A DNA stretch of 64,000 nucleotides from Frateuria flava (GCF_017837635.1 NZ_JAGJRS010000017.1:1-64000); one strand, 5' to 3'; numbered from the stretch's first letter, positions 29,562 through 38,208 are shown. Program-made: numbers and translations. Notes: generated from the letters alone by a model not told the origin.

Positions 29562-31697
29562 TCAGAAGTCCTTCTGCAGGCTCAGGTAGACCCCGCGTCG
29601 GGGTCCGAACTGCGGCGCGCCCACGCCGATGCCGCTGCCGTCGCGCAGCTGGTAGCTGCGGTCCAGCGCGTTGATCATCGCCAGTTGGGTATGCAAATCG
29701 CCGAAGCGGCCCACGCTGAAGTCGTGCGCGACACTCAGGTTCAGCTGGAAGTACGCCGGCAGGTGATCGCCATTGGGCACCGCACCGTCGCGCCGCAGGC
29801 CGCTGCCGAAGAGATAGTCCGCGCCAACCCGCGTGCGCTCGCCGAGCACGTAGCTGATGCCGCCGGAGGAGGCCAGCGTCTGGTCGTGGTCGAGGTGGAT
29901 GTAGTGCTGGGCGACGTAGGCCAGGTCGTCCGGATCGAAGTTGTACTGGCTGGTGATGATGCCTTTGCCGATCGCCTGGCTAGCCGCGACATTGACGTAC
30001 GCCGACAGCGGACCGGCGCGGTAGTCGGCCGTGAACTCCACGCCCTTGACCCTGCCCTGGGCGAGGTTGAAGGTCGAATAGACCAGCGCGGCGCCGAACT
30101 GGCCCTCGTCCTGCAACCGGTGGACCTTTCGGTAGTAGGCGTCCACGCCCAGCGTCCACGCTCCCAGCGTCTGTTGCACGCCGGCGTCGAAGTAGTCCGA
30201 GCGCTCGGCCAGCGGCGTGTTGTTGCCCAGGTCTGGCACCGCATTGGTGGTGCCCTCGAAACGGGCGATGTTCTCGCTGGTGATCATCTCGGTCGCCGGC
30301 GGCGTGAAGTAGCGTGCGTAACCGGCGTGCACCACCGTGTTGCCGCCGGCCTGCCAGACCAGGCCGACGCGCGGGCTGAGCTGGCTTTCTGTGCGCTGCA
30401 GTTGGTAGCGGTCGCCGCGCAGGCCCAGGTTGAGGGTCCAGGCCTCGCCAAGGCTCCATTCGTCCTGCACGTAGGCGGACCAGGTCCTGGCGGTAAGGCG
30501 GCCGGCGGCGCGGATCTCCAGCGGCGCGGTGCTGGCCTGTGCACCCTCGGCATCGGCCGGGAACACCCAGGCATCGTTGCCGCTGCCGGCGCGCTCGAAG
30601 CTGCCGTAGAGGCCGTAGCGCAAGGTGTGGACGTCGCCCAGCGGCGTGGCGAAATCCGCCTGCAACGTGCTGGCGCGGTTGCTGCGGGTGACCGCCGAGG
30701 CGACCCCGTTGAACATCAGCTCGCCGATCCGGTCGGGGCTGTAGTCCACGTCGGTGTAGCGCTGGCCGAGCGAGACCTGGTAATCGGTGTGGCCCAGCTT
30801 GCCTTGCAGCGCGAGCACGCCGAAGCGGGTGTCCTCCCGCTGGCGGGCATCGAGCCGTGACGAGTCGAAGCTCGTGCGGTCGAGGTAGCCGAACCGCGGC
30901 TGCTGGCCCGGCACGTTGGGAATCTCGAAGCGGTTGTCGGCCGTGCCGAACAGGAAGCTCAACCGCGTGTCGGCGCCGAGCAGGTAGCTGACGTCACCGA
31001 AGCTCTTGAGCTGGTTCGTGTGGTCGTGGACCGGCTTGCGGCTGGCGGTGGGGTTCTCGATGCCCACATCGCTTTGCTGATAGCTGGCGGTGAAGAAGCT
31101 GCTCCAGCGGTCGCTGCTGCCCCACAACGCAAGGTTCGGATTGAGTGTCCCGAACGAGCCGCCGGTGACGCCCACGCTGCCGCCGTTGCCCAGTTGGTGG
31201 CCGCCCCGGGTGGTGATGTCGACCACCGCGGCGGTACGCAAGCCGTACTGTGCCGGGAGCGCGCCGTCGAGCAGCTTCATGCTCTGGATCGTGCGCGCGT
31301 CCAGCGTCTGGCCGAAGCCGGAGATGGACTCCGGAACGATCACGCCGTTGATGCGGTATTGCAGGTTGCCGTGGTCGCCGCGCACGTGCAGCCCGCCGTA
31401 GGCGTCCTGCACCACGCCCGGCGCCTGCAGCAGCACCTGGTTGACCGGCGTGGAAGCGCCCAGCGGCAGTTGCGCGATGGCCTGCCGGTCGATCACATAC
31501 TGGCTGGAGCCGGTGTCGGGCGAGAGCGCGTTGCGCGACAGGTCCAGCGCGGCGCTGACGTCGACCGTGTCGAGCTGGCGCACCTGCGGCGGGGGGGGTG
31601 GTGCCGTGGCGTCGCCGACCGTGGTATCCGTCGCCGGCACGGCGAAGGCCGGGCCGAGGGCGCAGGCAAGGCTGAAGGCAAGCAGGGTGCGGGGCAT
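29562..31697 (-). CDS. TonB-dependent receptor, candidate zinc-regulated
   Basis: Outer-membrane transporter of 711 aa. Signal peptide MPRTLLAFSLACALGPAFA; then a proline run and plug domain (QLDTVDVSAALDLSRNALSP, YVIDRQAIAQLPLGASTP, HVRGDHGNLQYRINGV, KLLDGALPAQYGLRTAAVVDI). The barrel ends in RGVYLSLQKDF with terminal Phe. Two loops are rich in His and Asp (KPVHDHTNQ and QHYIHLDHDQ), as expected of a metal ligand site. A Zur-like palindrome lies 33 bp upstream (31730-31744). This suggests zinc or a zinc chelate as ligand, but that rests on the operator and loops, not on a characterised homologue. The ATG at 31697 is used because the signal peptide starts there. Confidence 0.85.
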   Translation of the reverse strand: MPRTLLAFSLACALGPAFAVPATDTTVGDATAPPPPPQVRQLDTVDVSAALDLSRNALSPDTGSSQYVIDRQAIAQLPLGASTPVNQVLLQAPGVVQDAYGGLHVRGDHGNLQYRINGVIVPESISGFGQTLDARTIQSMKLLDGALPAQYGLRTAAVVDITTRGGHQLGNGGSVGVTGGSFGTLNPNLALWGSSDRWSSFFTASYQQSDVGIENPTASRKPVHDHTNQLKSFGDVSYLLGADTRLSFLFGTADNRFEIPNVPGQQPRFGYLDRTSFDSSRLDARQREDTRFGVLALQGKLGHTDYQVSLGQRYTDVDYSPDRIGELMFNGVASAVTRSNRASTLQADFATPLGDVHTLRYGLYGSFERAGSGNDAWVFPADAEGAQASTAPLEIRAAGRLTARTWSAYVQDEWSLGEAWTLNLGLRGDRYQLQRTESQLSPRVGLVWQAGGNTVVHAGYARYFTPPATEMITSENIARFEGTTNAVPDLGNNTPLAERSDYFDAGVQQTLGAWTLGVDAYYRKVHRLQDEGQFGAALVYSTFNLAQGRVKGVEFTADYRAGPLSAYVNVAASQAIGKGIITSQYNFDPDDLAYVAQHYIHLDHDQTLASSGGISYVLGERTRVGADYLFGSGLRRDGAVPNGDHLPAYFQLNLSVAHDFSVGRFGDLHTQLAMINALDRSYQLRDGSGIGVGAPQFGPRRGVYLSLQKDF

Positions 31698-31729
31698 CGT
31701 CGGGCGGTTTCCTGGGTCGCTGGGCTTAA

Positions 31730-31744
31730 TGTTATAACGTAACA
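31730..31744. promoter_or_regulatory. Zur-like operator upstream of the TonB receptor
   Basis: TGTTATAACGTAACA: perfect 5-bp arms TGTTA/TAACA around a 5-bp spacer. It differs at one position from the TGTTAT-N3-ATAACA pattern known for Zur boxes in proteobacteria. It lies 33 bp upstream of the receptor ATG, over the expected promoter, so binding should repress when zinc is plentiful. Fur-type sites would be richer in GATAAT units, which are absent. Confidence 0.45.
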
Positions 31745-31845
31745 ATCCCACCCGGCACCCGCCACGGGTCGAAAGTCACGCCCGGGTCGCATGCGCCATT
31801 CACGGCCAGTCACCGACACTGGCCTGCCCATTCGCAGGAGTCGCC

Positions 31846-32508
31846 ATGGCTGATTCACCGACCCAGGTCCCCGCCGTGCCCGCCCCGGTCGAGCACGGAC
31901 GCATTGCCGCGGCGATCCTCGACTTCGCCAGCCAGATTCCCGACAGCCGGGTGCACCGGGGGCTGCATCCGGAGGCGAAGGCGCGTGAGCTGGCCTCCCA
32001 GGCCGCGCGCAAGGCAGCGCTAACCGCCGGCTCGCTGGCGCTGCCGCCCGGGCCGCTGGGCTGGCTTACGGTGCTGCCCGAGCTGGTGGCGATCTGGCGG
32101 ATCCAGGGGCAGATGGTCAGCGACATCGCGGCCGCCTTCGGCCAGCACGCCAGCCTGGGTCGCGAACAGATGCTGTGGTGCCTGTTCCGCCACACCGCGG
32201 CGCAGGCGTTCCGTGACCTGGTGGTGCGCATGGGCGACCGGCTGCTGTTCCGCCAGCTGTCGGCCACGCTGGCCGAGCGCGTGGCCCGGCGGATCGGGAT
32301 CAGCCTGACCCAGCGCACGGTGGGCGCCGGGATCTCGCGCTGGCTGCCGGTGATCGGCGCCGCGGGGGTGGGAGCCTACGCCTGGTACGACACCCGCAGC
32401 GTGGCGCGCACCGCGATCGAGCTGTTCGGCAGCGGCAGCCTGGTGCGCACCGAGCCGCTGGCGGTGCCCGACGAGGCCGTCGTGCCGGAAGATCCGCCCC
32501 CGCCGTGA
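31846..32508 (+). CDS. EcsC family protein
   Basis: A 220-aa protein that resembles the EcsC family, which is named after the third gene of a Bacillus ABC-transporter operon; function unknown. Landmarks are the LPPGPLGWLTVLPELVAIWRIQGQMVSDIAAAFG segment (residues about 66-99; a membrane-associated helix) and a second hydrophobic stretch WLPVIGAAGVGAYAWYDT near residue 170. The tail is acidic and proline-rich (VVPEDPPPP). GGAG lies upstream of the ATG at 31846. It is followed by the pteridine reductase gene after 31 bp on the same strand. Confidence 0.65.
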   Translation: MADSPTQVPAVPAPVEHGRIAAAILDFASQIPDSRVHRGLHPEAKARELASQAARKAALTAGSLALPPGPLGWLTVLPELVAIWRIQGQMVSDIAAAFGQHASLGREQMLWCLFRHTAAQAFRDLVVRMGDRLLFRQLSATLAERVARRIGISLTQRTVGAGISRWLPVIGAAGVGAYAWYDTRSVARTAIELFGSGSLVRTEPLAVPDEAVVPEDPPPP

Positions 32509-32539
32509 CGGCCCGCGCGCTTTGCGGCAAGCTCGACGG

Positions 32540-33286
32540 ATGAGCCACCCGCATCCCCGTCCTGTCGCACTGGTCACCGGCGGCGCCCGCCGCGTCGGCG
32601 CCAGCATCGCCCGCACGTTGCACGCCGCCGGCTACGACCTGGCCCTGCACTACCGCCACTCCGCCGGGGAGGCCGCCGCGCTGCTGGCGGAACTGGAGCG
32701 CGCACGCGCCGGCAGCACGCTGGCGCTACAGGCCGACCTGGCCGCGGTCGACCGCCTGCCCGCGCTGGTGGACCAGGTGCTGACCCGTTTCGGGCAGCTG
32801 GACGCACTGGTCAACAACGCATCGGCGTTCTTTCCCACCCCGGTCGGCAGCGCCACGCCGGCACAGTGGGACGAGCTCTTCGCATCCAACGCACGAGCCC
32901 CGTTCTTCCTCGCCCAGGCGGCGTGGCCGGCACTGCGCGAGGCGCGCGGGGCAATCGTCAACCTGGTCGACATCTACGCCGAGCGCGCGCTGGCCGAACA
33001 CCCGATCTACGTGATGGCCAAGGCCGCGCTCGCTGCGATGACACGCACGCTCGCGCAGGACCTGGCGCCCGAAGTGCGCGTCAACGGCGTGGCCCCCGGC
33101 GCGGTGCTGTGGCCCTCCGACGGCAAGAACTACGACGATCGCGCGACACTGCTGGCGCGCACGCCGCTCCAGCGCGCGGGCACGCCGGAGGACGCCGCCT
33201 CCGCGGTGCTCTGGCTGCTGCGCGATGCACCGTTCGTCACCGGACAGATCATCCGCGTGGATGGCGGCCGCACGTTGCCCGTATAG
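32540..33286 (+). CDS. Pteridine reductase-like short-chain dehydrogenase
   Basis: NADPH-dependent reductase of the SDR family, close to pteridine reductases/FolM, which reduce dihydrobiopterin or dihydrofolate. The 248-aa product has TGGARRVGASIA in place of the usual TGxxxGxG; the Arg-containing form TGxxRRxG marks the pteridine reductase group. The catalytic YxxxK is YVMAKAA (about residue 157), NNAS is near residue 92 and DGGRTL ends the protein. The ATG at 32540 gives the normal N-terminus. folK (34448) and folB (36277) are nearby, which fits a pterin/folate role. Confidence 0.87.
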   Translation: MSHPHPRPVALVTGGARRVGASIARTLHAAGYDLALHYRHSAGEAAALLAELERARAGSTLALQADLAAVDRLPALVDQVLTRFGQLDALVNNASAFFPTPVGSATPAQWDELFASNARAPFFLAQAAWPALREARGAIVNLVDIYAERALAEHPIYVMAKAALAAMTRTLAQDLAPEVRVNGVAPGAVLWPSDGKNYDDRATLLARTPLQRAGTPEDAASAVLWLLRDAPFVTGQIIRVDGGRTLPV

Positions 33287-33298
33287 CCGTTGCCTCTC

Positions 33299-33376
33299 GT
33301 AGGAGCCCACTTGTGGGCGATGCTTTTCTTGGGCGCCAGACCGGGCCAGGAGCATCGCCCACAAGTGGGCTCCTAC
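33299..33376. repeat. GTAG-type REP element, perfect palindrome
   Basis: Arms at 33299-33324 and 33351-33376 are exact reverse complements over 26 bases, starting GTAGGAGCCCAC and ending GTGGGCTCCTAC. It lies between two convergent genes. GTAG at the base of an imperfect palindrome is the mark of REP elements moved by RAYT (REP-associated tyrosine) transposases in Xanthomonadales. No RAYT gene is in the window. Confidence 0.85.
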
Positions 33377-33388
33377 AAGGGACCCGCG

Positions 33389-34243
33389 CTATTTCTTCGG
33401 GCGGAAAGCCCCCTGCAGCAGCGCCGGTTCGAAGCCCGCGCCGCCCTCGCCGGCTTCGGCATAGCGGTAGAGCGCGGCCGCGTAGATACCCTGCAGCGAG
33501 GCCTGCACCAGGCTCAGCAACACCAGCGCAACGACCACCACGATGACGGCGGCCACCACGGCCGGCATCGAATGCAGCGCGAACGCGCCGCCGATCAACA
33601 ACGCCCCCAGCAGCACGGCCAGGAAGGTCATCAGCCCGAACGCGGCGCCCAGCCCCACGGTACCGATCAGGTTCTCGCCCCAGGTCCGCTTGAGCAGCTC
33701 CACGCTGCGCTTGACCGCATCGACCGGCCCCACCGCCTGGCTCGCCAGCACCGGCACCACCAGGAACGTCGCCACCGTCCAGGCCAGGCCGAGCAGGCCG
33801 GCCACCAGCCGGCCGACCAGGCCCAGCCGCTCCTGCAGCGCGCGCAGGAACAGGCCCACCGTGGCGGCGATCAGCGCGTAGCCCAGGATGCTGGCCCAAC
33901 GCGAACCGGCCAGCGCGAGGCCGTCGGACAGGCGGGTCGGCTCGCCACGCAGGTGGCGCAGCGCGCACCCGGCCAGCGCGGTGTTGAAGAACACGATGAC
34001 GAAGTACTGCACCAGGTAGAAGGCGAACATCAGCAGCCACGTGGCCGCGGACCAGTGCCCGCGATCGAGCGTGCGCCCGTCGCTGGCGATGGCCGCCAGC
34101 GCCACCGGCACGAGGAAGCTCGCCGCCACCACCAGCGAACACAACCCGGACAGCAGCGGAAAGGCCAGCAACGCCTTGTCCGACCGCAGCACCGCGGCGC
34201 TCGCCTTCATCAATCCCCAACTGCGCGCAAACTTGCCGGCCAT
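33389..34243 (-). CDS. DUF6159-like membrane protein
   Basis: A 284-aa multi-pass inner-membrane protein of unknown function. About six hydrophobic segments; the N-terminus FARSWGLMKASAAVLRSDKALLAFP and the AVKRSVELLKRTWGENLIGTVGLGAA segment (residues about 170-195) are typical of this family. The short cytoplasmic tail is Gly/Lys-rich. ATG at 34243. It lies between two REP elements and is oriented towards the pteridine reductase gene. Confidence 0.7.
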   Translation of the reverse strand: MAGKFARSWGLMKASAAVLRSDKALLAFPLLSGLCSLVVAASFLVPVALAAIASDGRTLDRGHWSAATWLLMFAFYLVQYFVIVFFNTALAGCALRHLRGEPTRLSDGLALAGSRWASILGYALIAATVGLFLRALQERLGLVGRLVAGLLGLAWTVATFLVVPVLASQAVGPVDAVKRSVELLKRTWGENLIGTVGLGAAFGLMTFLAVLLGALLIGGAFALHSMPAVVAAVIVVVVALVLLSLVQASLQGIYAAALYRYAEAGEGGAGFEPALLQGAFRPKK

Positions 34244-34344
34244 GCGACTCCCCCGTCGATCCGTGAATGCCGGCGCCTTTCTAGCACTCGCTCCGCGGTA
34301 ACGACAGTGACCGACCGCATTTCAAGGGGTTCCGACGCTCCCTT

Positions 34345-34421
34345 GTAGGAGCGCACCCTGTGCGCGACCGCGATGCAATCGCGGAACCGGCTGCGCGGTC
34401 GCGCACAGGGTGCGCTCCTAC
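34345..34421. repeat. GTAG-type REP element, perfect palindrome
   Basis: Arms at 34345-34372 and 34394-34421 are exact reverse complements over 28 bases, opening GTAGGAGCGCACCC and closing GGGTGCGCTCCTAC. It lies between the DUF6159-like gene and folK. The arm differs in its centre from the copy at 33299, so at least two REP subtypes exist in this genome. Confidence 0.85.
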
Positions 34422-34447
34422 AGGCGTCTGGCCGATCCGGGCATTGC

Positions 34448-34930
34448 CTACAGCGACAGTAGCTCCAGCGGCTCGCTGTCGTGCGGGAAGGCCGCCCACA
34501 GCTCGGCCATGCTGCGCCCATCCAGCGGGTGGCGCAGGTCGGGCGCGATGTCGACCAGGGGTTTCAGGACGAAGGCGTGGCGCAGCTCCTTGCGCGGGAT
34601 CTGCAGATGCCCGGGGCCGTCGAGCACGTACTGGTCATAGAGCACAATGTCCACGTCCAGCGTGCGGTCCGAATAGCGCGGCACGTCGCGGCGGCGGCCG
34701 TGGCGGTCTTCCAGCGCGTGCAGCCAGTCGTTCAGCGGTTCGGGTTCGAGTTCGGTCTCGAGCGCCACCGCGAGGTTGACGAAATCGCTGCCCTCGAAGC
34801 CGACCGCGCGGCTGCGGTAGGCCGGCGATACGTCGATCGCGCCGAAGCGTGCGCGCAGTTCGTCCAGTGCCGCGCGCAGGTGGCGCTGCGGCTCCAGGTT
34901 GGAACCCAGGCTCAGGTAGGCGCGGCCCAT
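34448..34930 (-). CDS. folK: 2-amino-4-hydroxy-6-hydroxymethyldihydropteridine diphosphokinase
   Basis: Transfers pyrophosphate from ATP to 6-hydroxymethyl-7,8-dihydropterin in folate synthesis. The 160-aa product starts MGRAYLSLGSNLEPQRHL, and has YRSRAVGFEGSDFVNLAVAL and the signature RYSDRTLDVDIVLYD (about residues 86-100), which binds ATP and Mg2+. Length is normal. The ATG at 34930 lies 4 bp past the stop of the channel gene (34935), so the two genes are probably cotranscribed. The partner enzyme FolB is encoded just upstream at 36277-36636. Confidence 0.94.
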   Translation of the reverse strand: MGRAYLSLGSNLEPQRHLRAALDELRARFGAIDVSPAYRSRAVGFEGSDFVNLAVALETELEPEPLNDWLHALEDRHGRRRDVPRYSDRTLDVDIVLYDQYVLDGPGHLQIPRKELRHAFVLKPLVDIAPDLRHPLDGRSMAELWAAFPHDSEPLELLSL

Positions 34931-34934
34931 GGCC

Positions 34935-36197
34935 TCAGGCCCCGGCCCGCGCCACGGCGCGTGAGGGCGCCTCGCCAGCGAGGCCGAGTGCCGCGCGCAC
35001 GTCCTGCCCGGACGGCTGCTGGTACAGCGCCAGGCCGAACTCGGGCAACAGCGCGAACAGGTGGTCGAAGATGTCCGCCTGGATGCCCTCGTACTCGGCC
35101 CATGCCACCGTATTGGTGAAGCAGTACAACTCCAGCGGAATGCCCTGCGGCCCGCTGGCAAGCTGGCGCACCAGGCAGAACAGGCCGTGGTGGATGTGCG
35201 GATGGCCGTCCAGATAGGCCTGCACGTAGGCGCGGAACGTGCCCAGGTTGGTCAGCCGGCGCCGATTGCCCGGCACCGCGGCGTCCTCGCCCAGCGCATG
35301 GTTCCACTGCGCCACGTCGCGGGTCTTCGGCGGCAGGTAGTCGGCCAGCAGGCGCAACCGCGCCAGCCGCGCCAGCTGCGCCTCGTCCAGGAAATGCACG
35401 CTGGCGGCGTCGATGGTCAGCGCGCGCTTGATCCGCCGGCCGCCGGTTTCCTGCATCCCGCGCCAGTTCTTGTACGGCTCGGACATCAACCGCCAGCTCG
35501 GGATACTGGTGACGGTCTTGTCCCAGTTGCGCACCTTGATCGTGTGCAGGGCGATGTCGATCACGTCGCCGTCGGCATGCAGCTGCGGCATCTCGATCCA
35601 GTCGCCCACCCGCAGCAGGTCGTTGGACGACAGCTGCACGCCGGCGACGAAGCCCAGGATGGTGTCCTTGAAGATCAGCATCAGCACCGCCGACATCGCG
35701 CCCAGGCCCGACAGCAGCAGGCCCACCTGCTTGCCGGTCACCGCCGCGATCACCACCAGCGCGCCGACCAGGCACAGGCCCAGCTTGGTCAGCTGCACTG
35801 CGCCCTTGATCGAGCGCTGCTGCCCGGCGGGCGTCTGCCGGTACACGTCTTCGGCGGCCGACAAGGCCGCGTTGAGCGCCATCACCACGCACAGCACCAC
35901 CAGTGCCAGCATGGCCTTGGCGACCGCGGCCTCGGCCGCGTCGGGCACACCGGGTACCAGCGCGATGCCGTAGGAAAGCGCCAGCGGCGGCACCAGCCGC
36001 GCCAGCCAGCGGAAGACACCGTGCTGCAGCAGCGCATCGTCCCAGTGCCAGGCCGTGCGCCTGGCCAGGCCAAGGACCAGACGCAGCAGCAGCCGCCGGC
36101 ACAGCTCGCCGGCCAGCCACGCCAGCACCAGCACGGCCAGCACGCCCAGCAGGGTGTGCATCCAGGGAAGGTCGATCAGTTCGGACAGGGAAGGCAT
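34935..36197 (-). CDS. MscS-like mechanosensitive channel, YbdG/MscM type
   Basis: Inner-membrane channel of the YbdG subfamily of MscS-like proteins. The 420-aa product resembles E. coli YbdG (415 aa) throughout its second half: LLSGLGAMSAVLMLIFKDTI, LGFVAGVQLSSNDLLRVGDW, KVRNWDKTVTSIPSWRLMS, LTNLGTFRAYVQAYLDGHP and EYEGIQADIFDHLFALLPEFG. About five membrane segments precede the pore helix. The ATG at 36197 has AAGGAG six bases upstream; in-frame codons further upstream overlap the folB region. It sits inside a folate gene group (folB, channel, folK), and no functional link is known. Confidence 0.9.
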   Translation of the reverse strand: MPSLSELIDLPWMHTLLGVLAVLVLAWLAGELCRRLLLRLVLGLARRTAWHWDDALLQHGVFRWLARLVPPLALSYGIALVPGVPDAAEAAVAKAMLALVVLCVVMALNAALSAAEDVYRQTPAGQQRSIKGAVQLTKLGLCLVGALVVIAAVTGKQVGLLLSGLGAMSAVLMLIFKDTILGFVAGVQLSSNDLLRVGDWIEMPQLHADGDVIDIALHTIKVRNWDKTVTSIPSWRLMSEPYKNWRGMQETGGRRIKRALTIDAASVHFLDEAQLARLARLRLLADYLPPKTRDVAQWNHALGEDAAVPGNRRRLTNLGTFRAYVQAYLDGHPHIHHGLFCLVRQLASGPQGIPLELYCFTNTVAWAEYEGIQADIFDHLFALLPEFGLALYQQPSGQDVRAALGLAGEAPSRAVARAGA

Positions 36198-36276
36198 GCG
36201 GTCTCCTTTCGGGGCCGGTCGCGCGCGACATGCCACGGCCGCGGCGGACGGCGCCTGCGCGGCGCCGCCGATGGGT

Positions 36277-36636
36277 TTACTGCGGGCGGGTGCCGCGCTC
36301 GATGCGCACGCCGACCGATTTCGCACCGCGCACGGCGCCGGGCTTGGACAGCTTCAGGCGCACCCAGGCCACGCCGAATTCCTCGCGGATGATCGCCGCG
36401 CAACGCTCGGCCAGCGTCTCGACCAGGCCGAAGCGGGAGCTGCCGACGTAGTCGATCAGCCGCTTGGAGACGTCCTTGTAGTTGAGCGTGTGCGCGATGT
36501 CGTCGCTGGCGGCCGGCACGGTGTTGTCAAAGGCCATCTCGATGTCGAACGCGAGCGTCTGGCGCACGCGCCGCTCCCAGTCGTAGATGCCGATCACCGC
36601 GTCGATGCGCAGGTCTTCGATGAAAACGGTGTCCAT
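36277..36636 (-). CDS. folB: Dihydroneopterin aldolase
   Basis: Cleaves 7,8-dihydroneopterin to 6-hydroxymethyldihydropterin and glycolaldehyde. The 119-aa product starts MDTVFIEDLRIDAVIGIYDWERRVRQ, the family N-terminus, and has LNYKDVSKRLIDYV, with VETLAERCAAIIREEF near residue 75 carrying the conserved Glu, and RLKLSKPGAVRGAKSVGV containing the catalytic Lys. Start ATG at 36636. It is followed by the YbdG-like channel and folK on the same strand. Confidence 0.95.
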   Translation of the reverse strand: MDTVFIEDLRIDAVIGIYDWERRVRQTLAFDIEMAFDNTVPAASDDIAHTLNYKDVSKRLIDYVGSSRFGLVETLAERCAAIIREEFGVAWVRLKLSKPGAVRGAKSVGVRIERGTRPQ

Positions 36637-36647
36637 GGAGGGCAAAT

Positions 36648-36672
36648 AGGGAATCGTGAATGGGGAATCGTC
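36648..36672. repeat. GGGAATCG/GGGAATGG repeat
   Basis: Units AGGGAATCG, TGAATGGGGAATCG in plus orientation. The inverse units CCATTCCC and CCCGATTCCC are at 36793-36822, so the 166-base gap between folB and tsaD is bracketed by inverted copies of one repeat. Confidence 0.6.
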
Positions 36673-36792
36673 GTGAGCGTCACGCGCTGCCGTTTCCCGA
36701 GGATAACGGGTTTGTCCATGTCCCACTCGCCCGACGAAGGCAGGAGTCGTGCGGGCTCCTGCCGCCCTCACCCCTCAGCGGAAACGGCTTGC

Positions 36793-36822
36793 CCATTCCC
36801 TATCAACCATTCCCGATTCCCG
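36793..36822. repeat. CCATTCCC/CGATTCCC repeat forming the tsaD 3' end
   Basis: Read on the minus strand this is the repeat GGGAATCGGGAATGG followed by TTGATAGGGAATGG; it supplies the last codons (PGIGNG) and the TGA stop of tsaD. Inverse of the copy at 36648-36672. Confidence 0.6.
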
Positions 36823-37873
36823 GCAAGGACTCCAGGTCCCAGCGTGGCGACACGCGCACCGCCTCGTCCTGGCCCTGGCCGGCGGCCAGCCGGATCGCGC
36901 CGGCCAGGGCGATCATGGCGCCGTTGTCGGTGCAGAACTGCAGCCGCGGGAAGTAGGTGCGGAAGCCGTCTTTCTCGCCGGCGGCCGCCAGCGTCTCGCG
37001 CAGGCGCTTGTTGGCGCCGACGCCGCCGGCGATCACGAGCCGGTGCGTGCCGGTGGCTTCCAGCGCGCGGCGGCACTTGATCACCAGCGTATCGACGATG
37101 GCTTCCTCGAAGCCGCGCGCGACGTCGGCGCGGGTCTGTTCGGACTGGTCGGACTGTTTCCAGGCCAGCAGCACCTGGGTCTTCAGGCCCGAGAAGCTGA
37201 AGTCCAGCCCGGGCCGGTCGGTCATCGGACGGGAGAAGCGGAACGCGCCGGGCCGGCCCTGCTCGGCCAGCTTGGCCAGCGCCGGGCCGCCCGGGTAGGG
37301 CAGGCCCATCAGCTTGGCGGTCTTGTCGAACGCCTCCCCCGCCGCGTCGTCCAGGGTGTCGCCGAGCAGACGGTACTGGCCGATCGCACGCACCTCCACC
37401 AGCATCGAATGGCCGCCGGAGACCAGCAGCGCCAAGAACGGCGGCTCGGGCGGATCCGGTTCCAGCAGCGGCGCCAGCAGGTGGCCTTCCATGTGGTGCA
37501 CGCCGATCGCCGGCACATCCAGTGCCCAGGCCATCGCCCGCGCCGCCGCCGCGCCAACCAGCAGTGCGCCGACCAGGCCGGGCCCGGCGGTGTAGGCCAC
37601 GCCGCCGAGGTCGGCCGGGGTCATGCCTGCCTGCGCCAGCGCCTCGCGCACCAGCGGGAGCAGCTTGCGCACGTGGTCGCGGCTGGCCAGTTCGGGGACC
37701 ACGCCGCCGTAGTCGGCATGCAGCTTGATCTGGCTGTACAGCGTATGCGCCAGCAGGCCCCGGCCAGGTGCCTCGGGCTCCCAGCGCAGCAGCGCCACGC
37801 CGGTCTCGTCGCAGGAGGTTTCCACGCCGAGGACGGGCTTGACAGGCGGGTTTGAAATTTCTTTTTTGTCCAC
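36803..37873 (-). CDS. tsaD: tRNA N6-adenosine threonylcarbamoyltransferase TsaD
   Basis: Transfers the threonylcarbamoyl group to A37 of tRNAs that read ANN codons, with TsaB and TsaE. The 356-aa product has [15 protein letters not shown] near the start, the metal-binding [13 protein letters not shown] (about residue 127) and [10 protein letters not shown]; the late motif [10 protein letters not shown] (about residue 288) is also present. The start is a GTG at 37873, giving [18 protein letters not shown]; an earlier or later start would lose or add odd sequence. The rpsU promoter region overlaps the first tsaD codons on the other strand. The C-terminus PGIGNG is encoded by a dispersed repeat (see 36793). 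Confidence 0.95.
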   Translation of the reverse strand: MDKKEISNPPVKPVLGVETSCDETGVALLRWEPEAPGRGLLAHTLYSQIKLHADYGGVVPELASRDHVRKLLPLVREALAQAGMTPADLGGVAYTAGPGLVGALLVGAAAARAMAWALDVPAIGVHHMEGHLLAPLLEPDPPEPPFLALLVSGGHSMLVEVRAIGQYRLLGDTLDDAAGEAFDKTAKLMGLPYPGGPALAKLAEQGRPGAFRFSRPMTDRPGLDFSFSGLKTQVLLAWKQSDQSEQTRADVARGFEEAIVDTLVIKCRRALEATGTHRLVIAGGVGANKRLRETLAAAGEKDGFRTYFPRLQFCTDNGAMIALAGAIRLAAGQGQDEAVRVSPRWDLESLPGIGNG

Positions 37874-37881
37874 GCTATAAT
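37852..37881 (+). promoter_or_regulatory. Sigma70-like promoter of rpsU
   Basis: -35 TTGAAA at 37852-37857 and a perfect -10 TATAAT at 37876-37881, 18 bases apart. The predicted start near 37889 gives a leader of about 57 bases to the rpsU ATG at 37946. The -35 lies in the first codons of the divergent tsaD. Confidence 0.75.
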
Positions 37882-37945
37882 TCGCGGCTCGCCCTATTCC
37901 ACAGGCGCGCCAGGTTGGCGGGCCAGTTTACCACTCGGAGTTTTC

Positions 37946-38161
37946 ATGCCCAGCGTCAAAGTCCGCGAGAACGAGCCGTTCGAGCTTGCCCTGCGCCGCT
38001 TCAAGCGTACCTGCGAAAAGGCCGGCGTCCTGGCCGAGACCCGCAAGCGCGAGTTCTACGAGAAGCCGACCCAGGAGCGCAAGCGCAAGCGTGCCGCCGC
38101 GGTGAAGCGCCACCTGCGCCGCCTCTCGCGCGACGTATCGCGCAAGACCCGGATGTATTGA
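37946..38161 (+). CDS. rpsU: 30S ribosomal protein S21
   Basis: Small basic ribosomal protein near the mRNA exit-side platform of the 30S subunit; needed for efficient initiation. The 71-aa product [20 protein letters not shown] has the usual family N-terminus and length, and the basic tail ends [18 protein letters not shown] lies before the ATG. It heads the familiar rpsU-yqeY-dnaG gene order and has its own strong promoter; a terminator-like hairpin follows at 38209. Confidence 0.97.
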   Translation: MPSVKVRENEPFELALRRFKRTCEKAGVLAETRKREFYEKPTQERKRKRAAAVKRHLRRLSRDVSRKTRMY

Positions 38162-38208
38162 TCCCCGCTGCCGCTGCGTAGCGCGCGGCACGGTGTTCTG
38201 ACATCCCG

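Noticed and set aside
31730-31744. Fur box
   Set aside because: The site lacks GATAAT-type repeats; TGTTA...TAACA fits Zur better.
33249-34220. Overlapping plus or minus frames around the DUF6159-like gene
   Set aside because: Shadow frames of the DUF6159-like gene with unnatural Arg/Gly content; the REP elements interrupt them.
37839-37844. TTGACA as -35 of the rpsU promoter
   Set aside because: It is 31 bases from the TATAAT -10, too far; TTGAAA at 37852 gives the usual 18-base spacing.
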